Positions 13,292 through 19,054 of a stretch of DNA of 19,054 nucleotides are shown one piece after another. The stretch spans positions 1-19,054 of the forward strand of contig CAZOLJ010000082.1 in assembly GCA_964580575.1 (NCBI GenBank). Reading direction: 5' to 3'. The notes below the pieces were generated by a model. The model was not told the origin of the DNA, searched no databases, and was given only the letters and a program-made list of their open reading frames with translations. Made by a program: the position numbers and the translations under genes. Source of the stretch: CAVPDE01 sp964580575 (GTDB lineage Bacteria > Desulfobacterota > DSM-4660 > Desulfatiglandales > HGW-15). How positions within the stretch are numbered: the stretch's first letter is position 1; each line of letters starts with the position of its first letter.

Positions 13292-14140
13292 TCAAACAAG
13301 TTTAATGTGTCTCGCATCGAACCCTTTTTCTTTCAACCATTCCTGAATGGCTTTCAGGAGAAGACGGTAATATCGGAGCGAGCCTCCCAAACCTCTTCTT
13401 CCAAAATAGTAATTGATTTCCAAAAGATAAGGTTGAGGTTTCGGAAGATTCAGATCAAAGACAAAATCAAAGGCTGCCAGATTGATTCCGGTCTTTTCAC
13501 AGATCCATCGAGCCTGGTCTTTTCCCTTCTCCTGAAGCTCCGGTTTCCACTTTTTGTCCACCCGTGACCCATGACTCACGGTAGAGATAACCTCATGTGA
13601 GTGCTCCGCTCGTTTCCAGTAGGTGACGATTTTCTTGTGAAGCACGACCGTCCTGAGGACATTTCCATGACAGGGAATCCCTTCCTGCGAAACTAACCTG
13701 CCCGGCGCGATCTTTTCCAAACGCACCAGGGCAGCCTCAAGGCTCTGCACGTCGGTGACAAAAAGAACCCCATCCCCTTCATGGCCCTTATCGGCTTTGA
13801 GAAAGAACGGCATCTCATGGGAAGAGGCGCCTTCCGCCTTCAGAGTGTCTCTGAATTTTTTCACCGAAGGCCAGCGCTTTGTCGCGGGATGAGAAATTTT
13901 CAATTTCTCGAAAAGAATACTTTGGCCGACCTTGCCCGGGTACTTAAAGCGCAGCTCATAATCCGGGAAGACATGGGCGTTTGAGTTGGCGCAAGCCTTA
14001 TTCAGAGCAAGAGAGCAGGTCTGAGGAAGGATGATCGCATCCGCATTTTGGATCATGCCTCGATCCTCTACGCTCAGCTTCCTGTCCGCCAGGATGATTT
14101 GAGCATCCGCAACAAAACAGGGGTGAAAAGAAAGTATCAT
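13292..14140 (-). CDS. ATP-grasp family protein, RimK/glutathione-synthase-like (282 aa)
   Basis: Cytosolic ATP-dependent carboxylate-amine (or thiol) ligase-type protein. The N-terminal pre-ATP-grasp part (about 1-90) is followed by the nucleotide-binding subdomain (PFFLKADKGHEGDGVLFVTD, about 110-130, with the phosphate-binding lysine and glycine loop) and the metal-binding end NLAAFDFVFDL...YLLEINYYFGRRGLGG (about 218-258). The substrate is unknown. Downstream and 33 nt away is the SulP transporter, an unusual partner for this enzyme class. The start ATG (14138-14140) has only a weak ribosome-binding site (AGAGG about 13 nt upstream). The alternative is that it is a non-peptidic ATP-grasp of the kind encoded next to transporters, acting on the imported anion; this is speculation. 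Confidence 0.82.
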   Translation of the reverse strand: MILSFHPCFVADAQIILADRKLSVEDRGMIQNADAIILPQTCSLALNKACANSNAHVFPDYELRFKYPGKVGQSILFEKLKISHPATKRWPSVKKFRDTLKAEGASSHEMPFFLKADKGHEGDGVLFVTDVQSLEAALVRLEKIAPGRLVSQEGIPCHGNVLRTVVLHKKIVTYWKRAEHSHEVISTVSHGSRVDKKWKPELQEKGKDQARWICEKTGINLAAFDFVFDLNLPKPQPYLLEINYYFGRRGLGGSLRYYRLLLKAIQEWLKEKGFDARHIKLV

Positions 14141-14170
14141 TTCAGGTGCCCGCCTCTTCTCCCGTTGAGT

Positions 14171-14199
14171 TTGACTTTACTGACTCCAGCTAGTATATT
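14171..14199 (+). promoter_or_regulatory. Near-consensus sigma70 promoter upstream of fmdB-like gene
   Basis: Plus strand TTGACT (14171-14176), exactly 17 nt, TATATT (14194-14199). The transcript would start near 14206 and reach the FmdB-like ATG at 14421 after about 215 nt, crossing the inverted repeat at 14226-14331. The promoter lies 31 nt from the divergent ATP-grasp start. Confidence 0.6.
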
Positions 14200-14225
14200 A
14201 TGCGACAAGACACAAAAAGTTATTA

Positions 14226-14331
14226 GTTATCAGTGATTCGTTATTAGTCCACTGCGCATAGATGGACTCAATTCTCGCAGTTCTGTTTGTAGGAGGAGTC
14301 CCCTCTTCTCGAATAACAAATAACTGATAAC
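14226..14331. repeat. AT-rich inverted repeat in the fmdB leader
   Basis: Left arm GTTATCAGTGATTCGTTATT (14226-14245) and right arm AATAACAAATAACTGATAAC (14312-14331) pair over 18 of 20 positions, with 66 nt between. The composition (AT-rich) is unlike the surrounding GC-rich repeats, suggesting a separate small inserted palindromic element. Confidence 0.65.
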
Positions 14332-14420
14332 CATGAACTTTTGATGCAGCTGATTGCCTCACCTCAAATCTATATACCATGCGTTTGGTGATGCTTGAAG
14401 CTCTAAACTGAGGATACAAA

Positions 14421-14663
14421 ATGCCCATTTTTGAGTTTCGATGCCTTGAGTGCGGTAATCTTTTTGAAAAGATTGTTCTGAAGTCGGATGACACCATGGA
14501 AATGCAGTGCCCGAAATGCAAGTGCGAGTCCTTTGAACGGATTCTGAGCAAAACGAGCCACGTGATGGCCAAGGGTGCGGGAGAAAAACCAACACTCACG
14601 ACCAAGTCCTGCGGCTCTGGCAATTCCTGTTACACCCTCGATGTTCCTGGGCCGGCAAAGTAG
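14421..14663 (+). CDS. FmdB-family zinc ribbon protein (80 aa)
   Basis: Small zinc-ribbon protein of the FmdB/CxxC_CxxC family. It starts MPIFEFRCLECGNLFEKIV and has the four zinc ligands Cys8, Cys11, Cys30 and Cys33 (CLEC and CPKC), with extra cysteines at 35 and in the SCGSGNSCYTL tail. FmdB was named as a putative regulator of formamidase, but the family is widespread and its role is not established. The ATG is preceded by GAGGA about 8 nt away. The gene stands alone between two palindromic elements. Confidence 0.9.
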   Translation: MPIFEFRCLECGNLFEKIVLKSDDTMEMQCPKCKCESFERILSKTSHVMAKGAGEKPTLTTKSCGSGNSCYTLDVPGPAK

Positions 14664-14732
14664 AATCCGGTAAGAAGTTTATGTTAACCCCTCCCGCACC
14701 CCTCCTTCCGCCAAAGGCGGCCAAGCCACAAG

Positions 14733-14872
14733 GGGCATACCCGATAGCTTAGGAAGGAGAGGAGCCACATTTGATATTTCGTCATTCCGGCGAAAGCCGG
14801 AATCCAGCGGTTTAATATATTTCTGGACCCCGGTTTTCACCGGGGTGAGGGCCTAAGCTAGCGCTGATGCCC
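14733..14872. mobile_element. MITE-like palindromic element with 21-bp terminal inverted repeats
   Basis: The ends are inverted copies: left GGGCAT....TAGCTTAGG (14733-14753) and right CCTAAGCTA....ATGCCC (14852-14872), matching at 17 of 21 positions, including a perfect 9-bp core. Inside are two perfect hairpins: ATTCCGGC-GAAA-GCCGGAAT (14784-14803) and CCCCGGT-TTTC-ACCGGGG (14828-14845), joined by pairing CCAG/CTGG. The inner CATTCCGGCGAAAGCCGGAAT unit is a repeat known from many proteobacterial genomes. No coding capacity. It lies in the 250-nt gap between the FmdB-like gene and the next small gene. Mobility is inferred from the terminal symmetry. Confidence 0.55.
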
Positions 14873-14916
14873 GCAAGGGGAAAGACATTTGAATTGCCGA
14901 TAATTGCAGGAGAATG

Positions 14917-15171
14917 ATGGTTTCTCCGCCCAAGACCTATATGAAAGACGGACTCACAGACGAAGAGAAGAGCGAAATACAGCTTCTCTTTTCAGAGGAA
15001 ATTGTGCCGAAGCTCAAGAAACTCGACGCTCGTCTTGGGACGATCAGTTGTGAGTTTGCAGGGCCTCAGTATGCGAAGTGGATGGTTCAGTTCAGGTCAA
15101 GAGGCGATGGGTTTGAGATAGTGGATTTCGAGTACAACGAAATGGGCGCGGGAATGGATCTTGATCTATGA
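14917..15171 (+). CDS. Uncharacterised acidic 84-aa protein
   Basis: I do not recognise the family. After MVSPPKTYMKDGLTDEEKSE the protein has one probable amphipathic helix (LLFSEEIVPKLKKLDARL) and beta strands (TISCEFAGPQYAKWMVQFRS), ending in an acidic tail (EMGAGMDLDL). There is no signal or membrane segment. AGGAG (14908-14912) favours the second of two adjacent ATG codons. A palindromic element starts 6 nt after the stop, and a MITE-like element ends 44 nt before the start, so the gene is flanked by repeats on both sides. Confidence 0.65.
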   Translation: MVSPPKTYMKDGLTDEEKSEIQLLFSEEIVPKLKKLDARLGTISCEFAGPQYAKWMVQFRSRGDGFEIVDFEYNEMGAGMDLDL

Positions 15172-15174
15172 GCG

Positions 15175-15289
15175 GCAAAGCTGCAAAAAAAGAGGCAAAG
15201 GGACAAAGGGGCAACGCAGAGAAACCCTTTCGCTCTGTCACTTTGTCCCTTTTTTCTTTGTGCCTATGTGCCTTTGCAGCTTTGTGCCT
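15175..15289. repeat. Imperfect palindromic element after the 84-aa gene
   Basis: Nested inverted repeats: AAAGCTGCAAA (15177-15187) with TTTGCAGCTTT (15273-15283), and AGGGACAAAG (15199-15208) with CTTTGTCCCT (15241-15250). The arms are purine- or pyrimidine-rich variants of a CTTTGTGCC-type unit. It would fold into a long interrupted stem and may end transcription of the upstream gene. The stretch 15172-15367 holds no gene. Confidence 0.6.
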
Positions 15290-15367
15290 GAATCCTTGCG
15301 TAAGAACTAAACTGAAGTCATCGCCTGAGGGCGAGGCTTTTCTCCGATAGCTCGAGGGGACGATGAA

Positions 15368-16444
15368 ATGGTAGGACGATTTTTCGGAAAAGACATCATG
15401 ACAAAACCCACATGCCCTTTCTGCGGCATGCTGGTCCAAAGGCCTGAGCAGGTCCCTTCCAGGGAAATGCCTATGGGCGTCTGTTCCTGCGGCGCGGTGT
15501 ATGCCTGTGACGTGACCGGCCACAACCTCGGCTCAGCCATGATCGAAGCGCTCGTTCACGCCTGCGCCGGAGACTGGGATTGCGCCTGGGACCTCACTCC
15601 TGAAGTAGACTACCTGGACAAACAACTGAAGAACTACGATGCCGAAACGCATCACGTTATTCACGGAGGCGTTTACGAGGGAAGACGAATCACCGGAGTT
15701 CTGTACTTCATCAGATTGAACAAACCCGTTGCGGAAGGGGCTCTGCCTGTGCGGGCCGACAGGTCGGTCGCTCCCGATGCCGGGACGCAACCCCTTAGGA
15801 CCCCCAGAAGATCTTCTACGAAGAAGGAGGTGGAAGATCTGATCAGGAACTATGACCTGGAACCTCTCCTCGACATGGCTGCCCAGGACAAGCGCATCCT
15901 GAGGGATATGAAAAGGCTCCTTTACTCCGCAGACAAGCTCCTGAGATGGAGAGCGGCCGAAGCTCTTGGAAAAATATCCGCAGTGATTGCCCCCAAAGAC
16001 CCTGGAGCCGTCTCCAAACTGCTTCAGGGGCTTTTCACCTCGGTCTCTGACACGGCATCCTCCAGTTGGGGCTCTGTGGATGCCATCGGCGAGATCATCT
16101 GCGCTCTCCCCGATAATTTTTCCGGGTTCCTCCCCCAGCTTGTTCAGATCTCGAGGGATCCCTCGTTGCTTCCGGAAGTCCTCCGCGCTATGGGGAAAAT
16201 CGGTGAGACCCGGCCTGACCTGCTCCGAAGATTCTCATATCCAATGATTCCTCTCCTCCGCAGTCCCGACTCCGAGGTTCGGGGCTATGCGACGATCCTT
16301 CTCGGGCATCTCAAGGCCTATGAGGCAAAAGAAGATCTGACAAAACTCAAGGACGACATGGCACCCATAGACATCTACCGGGCAGGGCAAATGGAAGAAA
16401 CCAGCCTCCATCAACTTGCCACCGAGTCTCTGGCAAAACTATGA
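15368..16444 (+). CDS. DVU0298-family protein: zinc ribbon plus HEAT-like repeats (358 aa)
   Basis: Cytosolic protein of a family named after Desulfovibrio vulgaris DVU0298. The N-terminus has a zinc-ribbon pattern, CPFCG at 16-20 and CSCG at 39-42 with a further cysteine at 47 (VYACDVTGHNLGSAM), then a conserved acidic segment (DWDCAWDLTPEVDYLDK). A linker (about 125-150) leads to alpha-helical HEAT/PBS-lyase-like repeats (about 165-355: RWRAAEALGKISAVI, VLRAMGKIGETRPDLL, SEVRGYATILLGHLKAY), which usually mediate protein binding. Molecular function is unknown. Start at 15368 is supported by GAGGGGA (15354-15360); Met11 is the alternative. The stop overlaps the next gene's ATG by 4 nt, so the two products are likely partners. 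Confidence 0.87.
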   Translation: MVGRFFGKDIMTKPTCPFCGMLVQRPEQVPSREMPMGVCSCGAVYACDVTGHNLGSAMIEALVHACAGDWDCAWDLTPEVDYLDKQLKNYDAETHHVIHGGVYEGRRITGVLYFIRLNKPVAEGALPVRADRSVAPDAGTQPLRTPRRSSTKKEVEDLIRNYDLEPLLDMAAQDKRILRDMKRLLYSADKLLRWRAAEALGKISAVIAPKDPGAVSKLLQGLFTSVSDTASSSWGSVDAIGEIICALPDNFSGFLPQLVQISRDPSLLPEVLRAMGKIGETRPDLLRRFSYPMIPLLRSPDSEVRGYATILLGHLKAYEAKEDLTKLKDDMAPIDIYRAGQMEETSLHQLATESLAKL

Positions 16445-17565
16445 GGGTCAAATACCTTTTCTCCTCTTCTGAAGGGGACGTCCTGCCTGACGAAAAAACC
16501 CTGGACCGCGCCTTTCTCCTGAACCCCTTTGAAGCCCATCCCTTCCTCACGCTGAGAGATTACTTTCAGAGCATCGAACGCTTCTTCCTGGACAATCCCC
16601 CACTTTCAGATCCAATCGATCAAATCCTGATCCGGAACGAAAAGCACGGCACCCTCTGCCATGTGGCAAGCGTGGAACTCATCGGCCTCGGCGCGCGGAG
16701 AAAATTTGCGGTCTCCATCGCCTTCTCAGAACCCAGAAAAGAACTCCTCCTTCGGGAATATAAAACCATGAGACATCTCAATCAACGGTTCCCCTACGGC
16801 TATCTCCCGAAGGTGCACATGGCTTCCGAAGTTTCCTGCTCTTGCCCCAGAGGAAATGAACCGGCCGTGATGAGCGTGTCGGATTGGCTGGAAGGGTACC
16901 ACGAGTGGCACCTCGGAGAAGACGAGGAGGGGAAGCAAGCCGTTCTCATCTGGGATACGGAAAAAGGAAGCCGAACAGCATCAAGGGAGCAAAGCCGCAG
17001 CCTTTTCAGGGAGGCTTCGAGAATTCTGACTCTCTACTATGATCCGGACACTTACCATCAGATTTGTCCCTGGCATCATGCAGCGGGAGATTTTGTTGTG
17101 AACCTCTCCGAAGGGATCGTGCAGGTCAAGCTCACCACGGCAAGGAATTACCTGCCCCTCATTTCTTTCCCCGGAAGAGCCGGCACAAACCGTGTGACAG
17201 CCCTTGTGGCCTTTCTCCTCAACATGACCGTTCAAATGAGACTCGACAGGATCGGTGGGGTGGGTGAGCCGGTTTGGGCTCAAGAGGAGTTTGTGAGTCC
17301 ATGTCTGGAAGGCTTTTTCAGAGCGTTGCAGACCATGAAGGCTGAAGGGAGATGCGATTGGGGAGAAGGCCCTGATCTGCCGGCCCTACTAATAAAATTC
17401 TCCAAAGAGGAGTTTCACGCACTCTATGCTCCCCTGATGGAGTCCTACCGGGAAGAGAAACCCGAAGATTCCAAGGTGATCGAAGAGAACTTAGAGGGTC
17501 ACATCGCTACGCTTTGGAGGGAGATTCAAGCTTTTGACGAAGCAGGTCCTTGGGGGGTGTCGTGA
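16441..17565 (+). CDS. Uncharacterised protein coupled to DVU0298-family gene, possibly kinase-like fold (374 aa)
   Basis: Not a family I can name with confidence. Parts of the sequence follow the order of a protein-kinase/APH-like fold: a strand pair (KFAVSIAFS, about 90), a helix with glutamate (LLLREYKTMRHLNQRF, about 100-116), a hinge-like VMSVSDWLEGYHEWHL (about 142-157), a catalytic-loop-like PWHHAAGDFVVNL (about 213-225) and a strand VQVKLTTARNYLPL where kinases have DFG. The usual ATP-lysine and DFG aspartate are not seen, so if the fold is right it may be a pseudokinase. Translation is coupled to the DVU0298-family gene through ATGA. The 3' end overlaps the convergent YkgJ-like gene by 59 nt. 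Function unknown. Confidence 0.7.
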   Translation: MRVKYLFSSSEGDVLPDEKTLDRAFLLNPFEAHPFLTLRDYFQSIERFFLDNPPLSDPIDQILIRNEKHGTLCHVASVELIGLGARRKFAVSIAFSEPRKELLLREYKTMRHLNQRFPYGYLPKVHMASEVSCSCPRGNEPAVMSVSDWLEGYHEWHLGEDEEGKQAVLIWDTEKGSRTASREQSRSLFREASRILTLYYDPDTYHQICPWHHAAGDFVVNLSEGIVQVKLTTARNYLPLISFPGRAGTNRVTALVAFLLNMTVQMRLDRIGGVGEPVWAQEEFVSPCLEGFFRALQTMKAEGRCDWGEGPDLPALLIKFSKEEFHALYAPLMESYREEKPEDSKVIEENLEGHIATLWREIQAFDEAGPWGVS

Positions 17566-18154
17566 TGGCCTTGGAGACCGAGATCAGGAGGGATGCTTTC
17601 TCAGTATCCTCACCCGCGGCCTTGAGCAGCTCTGTTGACAGGAAATAGAGTTCCCGATGCACCAGGTCCAGATCAAAGACCGGATAGCGCTCATCCTTCT
17701 TGTATTCCGATTTCCAGCACACCCTGGCCTTTCCTTGAACCTTTGTGGGAATTCCATAAACCCGACAGGTGATCGGCCGGTGCAGATAAAGAGCGCACTC
17801 CTGATCCTCCTTTAGCAGAGGACAGGGAATTCTTTCGCGGGACATGATGTAAGCCTGCATCTGAGGATCGTCTTCATGGGCCCGGAGCATGTTCTGAAGC
17901 CGCTCCAAGCTCCTCTCCGCCTGCTCGCATCTCACGAGAGCCGCTTTTTTCTCTTCATCCGTCAGCTTGTCGAAATGCTCCTTGAGATACCCCGCCTCGA
18001 TGAGAAAGAGGCCGAAAACGGCATGGCAGCAATCGGAGCAGTGCGCTTCGCATTTGATGCGGGAGCCGTGTTCCTTTTGCATTTCCTGGAAAGCTGCCTC
18101 TGCCTTGTCGACCAGCAGTTCGTAAGTTTGAAAAAGATCATTCGTTTTTTTCAT
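17507..18154 (-). CDS. YkgJ-family cysteine-cluster protein (215 aa)
   Basis: Cytosolic protein predicted to bind zinc or an Fe-S cluster (YkgJ/Fli B-type CxxCxxCC family). The ligands are visible as KCEAHCSDCCH (Cys35, Cys39, Cys42, Cys43), PCPLL (Cys111), ECALYLHRPITCRVYG (Cys120, Cys130) and VCWKSE (Cys146). The RPITCRVYG motif is the family hallmark. A helical region (about 55-105) separates the two cysteine groups and another follows to the C-terminus. The last 19 residues are encoded in antisense to the end of the neighbouring plus-strand gene. No good Shine-Dalgarno precedes the ATG (18152-18154). A hairpin repeat separates it from the TPR gene upstream, with which it may share a transcript. 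Confidence 0.88.
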   Translation of the reverse strand: MKKTNDLFQTYELLVDKAEAAFQEMQKEHGSRIKCEAHCSDCCHAVFGLFLIEAGYLKEHFDKLTDEEKKAALVRCEQAERSLERLQNMLRAHEDDPQMQAYIMSRERIPCPLLKEDQECALYLHRPITCRVYGIPTKVQGKARVCWKSEYKKDERYPVFDLDLVHRELYFLSTELLKAAGEDTEKASLLISVSKAITTPPKDLLRQKLESPSKA

Positions 18155-18185
18155 GACTTTAGCAAACGCTTAATCCCTTTTACCC

Positions 18186-18222
18186 CCCACCCTGCCCTCC
18201 CCCTCAAGGGGGGAAGGGTGGG
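18186..18222. repeat. GC-rich hairpin repeat between YkgJ-like and TPR genes
   Basis: Outer arms CCCACCCT/AGGGTGGG and inner CCCCC/GGGGG around a TCAA loop, followed by GGGGGTGGGGGTGG. Another member of the CCCTCCCC repeat family. It lies in the 86-nt gap of a likely two-gene minus-strand operon. Confidence 0.65.
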
Positions 18223-18240
18223 GGTGGGGGTGGCGCTTTA

Positions 18241-18879
18241 TTATCTATTTCGTTCGTGTTCGCGGTGGGGCTCCAGCTCTTTGAGGAAATCCGGATGCAC
18301 GTCAAAGCCCAGGTCTTTGGCCTTATCCGCATGCTCGATGGCCTTGTCGTGTTCTCCTCTGTGGAAATAAGCTACGGCTAGATTGTTGTGCCCCAGCCCA
18401 AAGGTCGGCGCGAGTTTCAGGAGGTTCTGGTTCGTTTCAACCGCTTTGTCAAAATCCCCCTTCTGGAGATAGGCATTGGCCAGGTTGTTCCAGGCCTGGA
18501 CAATGTCCGGATTCAGTTCCAGAGCTTTCTCAAGCGCCTCGATCGCCTCGTCGGTCCTTCCTAACTGCAGGTAGGCGAATCCCAGATTGGCGTACCCTCT
18601 CGCGTACCGGGGTTCCACCTCAACGGCCTTTTGGTTGGCATAAACGACCTGGTCCAGGTCGCCTTTCTTGAAGAAGACATAGCCCAGATTGACCCAGGCC
18701 TCGAACATGCGGGCGCTGTTCTGGATCGCCTCTCTGAAGGCGTCAATGGCTTCGTCTAGTTTCCCTTGCTGCATGAGGGTGACCCCTAGGTTGTAGGAGG
18801 ACGTAGCGCATTCCGGATTGTCGGCCAGCCTTCTTTTCTGCTCTGCAATGAACTCGCCGAAGCTCTGCGGCTCTTTCAT
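18241..18879 (-). CDS. Tetratricopeptide repeat protein (212 aa, five TPRs)
   Basis: All-helical cytosolic scaffold protein. Five consecutive 34-residue TPR units occupy about residues 23-193, starting at SSYNLGVTLMQQGKLDEAID, AWVNLGYVFFKKGDLDQVVY, GYANLGFAYLQLGRTDEAIE, AWNNLANAYLQKGDFDKAVE and GHNNLAVAYFHRGEHDKAIE. The short head (PQSFGEFIAEQKRRLADNPE) and charged tail flank them. There is no signal peptide. The ATG at 18877-18879 has AGAGG about 7 nt upstream. It is probably the first gene of a pair with the YkgJ-like protein; a protein-binding role is general to the repeat and no partner is indicated by the sequence. Confidence 0.92.
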   Translation of the reverse strand: MKEPQSFGEFIAEQKRRLADNPECATSSYNLGVTLMQQGKLDEAIDAFREAIQNSARMFEAWVNLGYVFFKKGDLDQVVYANQKAVEVEPRYARGYANLGFAYLQLGRTDEAIEALEKALELNPDIVQAWNNLANAYLQKGDFDKAVETNQNLLKLAPTFGLGHNNLAVAYFHRGEHDKAIEHADKAKDLGFDVHPDFLKELEPHREHERNR

Positions 18880-18898
18880 GAAAAACCTCTAGAAAGCA

Positions 18899-18992
18899 AT
18901 GGAGTGATGGAGTGGTGGAGTAATGGTAAAGCAGGACAAGTTGTCTGGCTCTTCCCCCAACACTCCATTACTCCAGTACTCCAATACTCCAG
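18899..18992. repeat. Inverted tandem 8-bp repeats (TGGAGTNN) upstream of the TPR gene
   Basis: Plus strand carries about 3.4 units of TGGAGTNN (18900-18926: units ending GA, GG, AA). The minus strand carries about 4.4 units of the same word at 18961-18992 (ending AT, AC, AA, GT). The two arms pair over about 27 nt around a 34-nt centre. It sits 20 nt before the TPR start codon and would form a large stem in DNA or leader RNA. Confidence 0.7.
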
Positions 18993-19007
18993 TTCATTAA
19001 AATGACC

Positions 19008-19038
19008 GGGGTCGCCATCCGGGAGGGATAGCGACCCC
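19008..19038. terminator. Long hairpin at the right edge, terminator-like
   Basis: GGGGTCGC (19008-19015) pairs perfectly with GCGACCCC (19031-19038). After one C-A mismatch, ATCC pairs with GGAT around a GGGAG loop. Read leftwards it is followed by GGTCATTTTAAT, a weak T tract, so it could end a minus-strand gene lying beyond the window edge. No gene is visible in 18880-19054. Confidence 0.45.
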
Positions 19039-19054
19039 CTGTCCTGATTGAATC

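Noticed and set aside
15321..15343. Possible intrinsic terminator TCGCC-TGAG-GGCGA followed by GGCTTTTCT
   Set aside because: Only a 5-bp stem and the T run is short and not adjacent; too weak to list.
1..19054. CRISPR array, tRNA, rRNA or complete insertion sequence
   Set aside because: No regularly spaced identical repeats with unique spacers, no cloverleaf-like segments and no transposase motifs were found by eye.

Overview
The window is an accessory-rich chromosomal stretch of a bacterium, most likely an anaerobic member of the Desulfobacterota (former Deltaproteobacteria). The main pointers are a protein of the DVU0298 family (named from Desulfovibrio), a TupABC tungstate transporter with its own HTH/periplasmic-binding-fold regulator, an FmdB-type zinc ribbon, a YkgJ cysteine-cluster protein, and abundant short GC-rich palindromic repeats between genes. 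The lineage is inferred from gene content and not proven. I see no rRNA, tRNA, CRISPR array, intact insertion sequence or prophage.

Left part (1-2750, all minus strand): a MNT-type nucleotidyltransferase preceded by an open fragment that may be the remnant of its HEPN partner, then an ArsR-regulated ABC-2 exporter. The ArsR gene, the ATPase and the permease overlap by 4 nt each. The permease reading frame carries two opposite 1-nt indels. The ArsR gene reads straight into a 44-codon cysteine-rich segment that has its own near-perfect Shine-Dalgarno sequence and ATG.

Middle-left (2967-9300, minus strand): the tungstate locus. In transcription order it holds a cytosolic regulator (excisionase-type HTH fused to a substrate-binding-like domain), a lipoprotein TupA paralogue with an altered ligand loop, a canonical TupA, TupB and TupC. 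After a repeat-bearing gap come a TiaS-like ATP-binding protein and a DUF4213/DUF364 putative metal-chelation protein. A strong sigma70-like promoter with an overlapping palindrome precedes the regulator. The locus plausibly senses, captures and imports tungstate (or molybdate) for pterin-cofactor enzymes.

Middle (9380-11510, plus strand): a near-consensus promoter diverges from the tup operon and gives a long hairpin-rich leader with a 27-codon ORF that stops 3 nt before an RsbW-like anti-sigma kinase. Next come an unrecognised 107-aa protein behind a clear promoter, a block of palindromic repeats, and a YjbQ/UPF0047 protein.

Right part: an ATP-grasp enzyme and a SulP/STAS anion transporter form a minus-strand pair (11510-14140). 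A near-consensus promoter reads rightwards to FmdB. A MITE-like palindromic element (14733-14872) and a second palindrome flank an unknown 84-85 aa gene. A DVU0298-family zinc-ribbon/HEAT protein overlaps an unrecognised, possibly kinase-like protein by 4 nt. That gene runs tail-to-tail into, and overlaps by 59 nt, a YkgJ-type cysteine-cluster gene, with a five-repeat TPR protein upstream of it. The right edge carries an 8-bp-period inverted repeat and a long perfect-armed hairpin.
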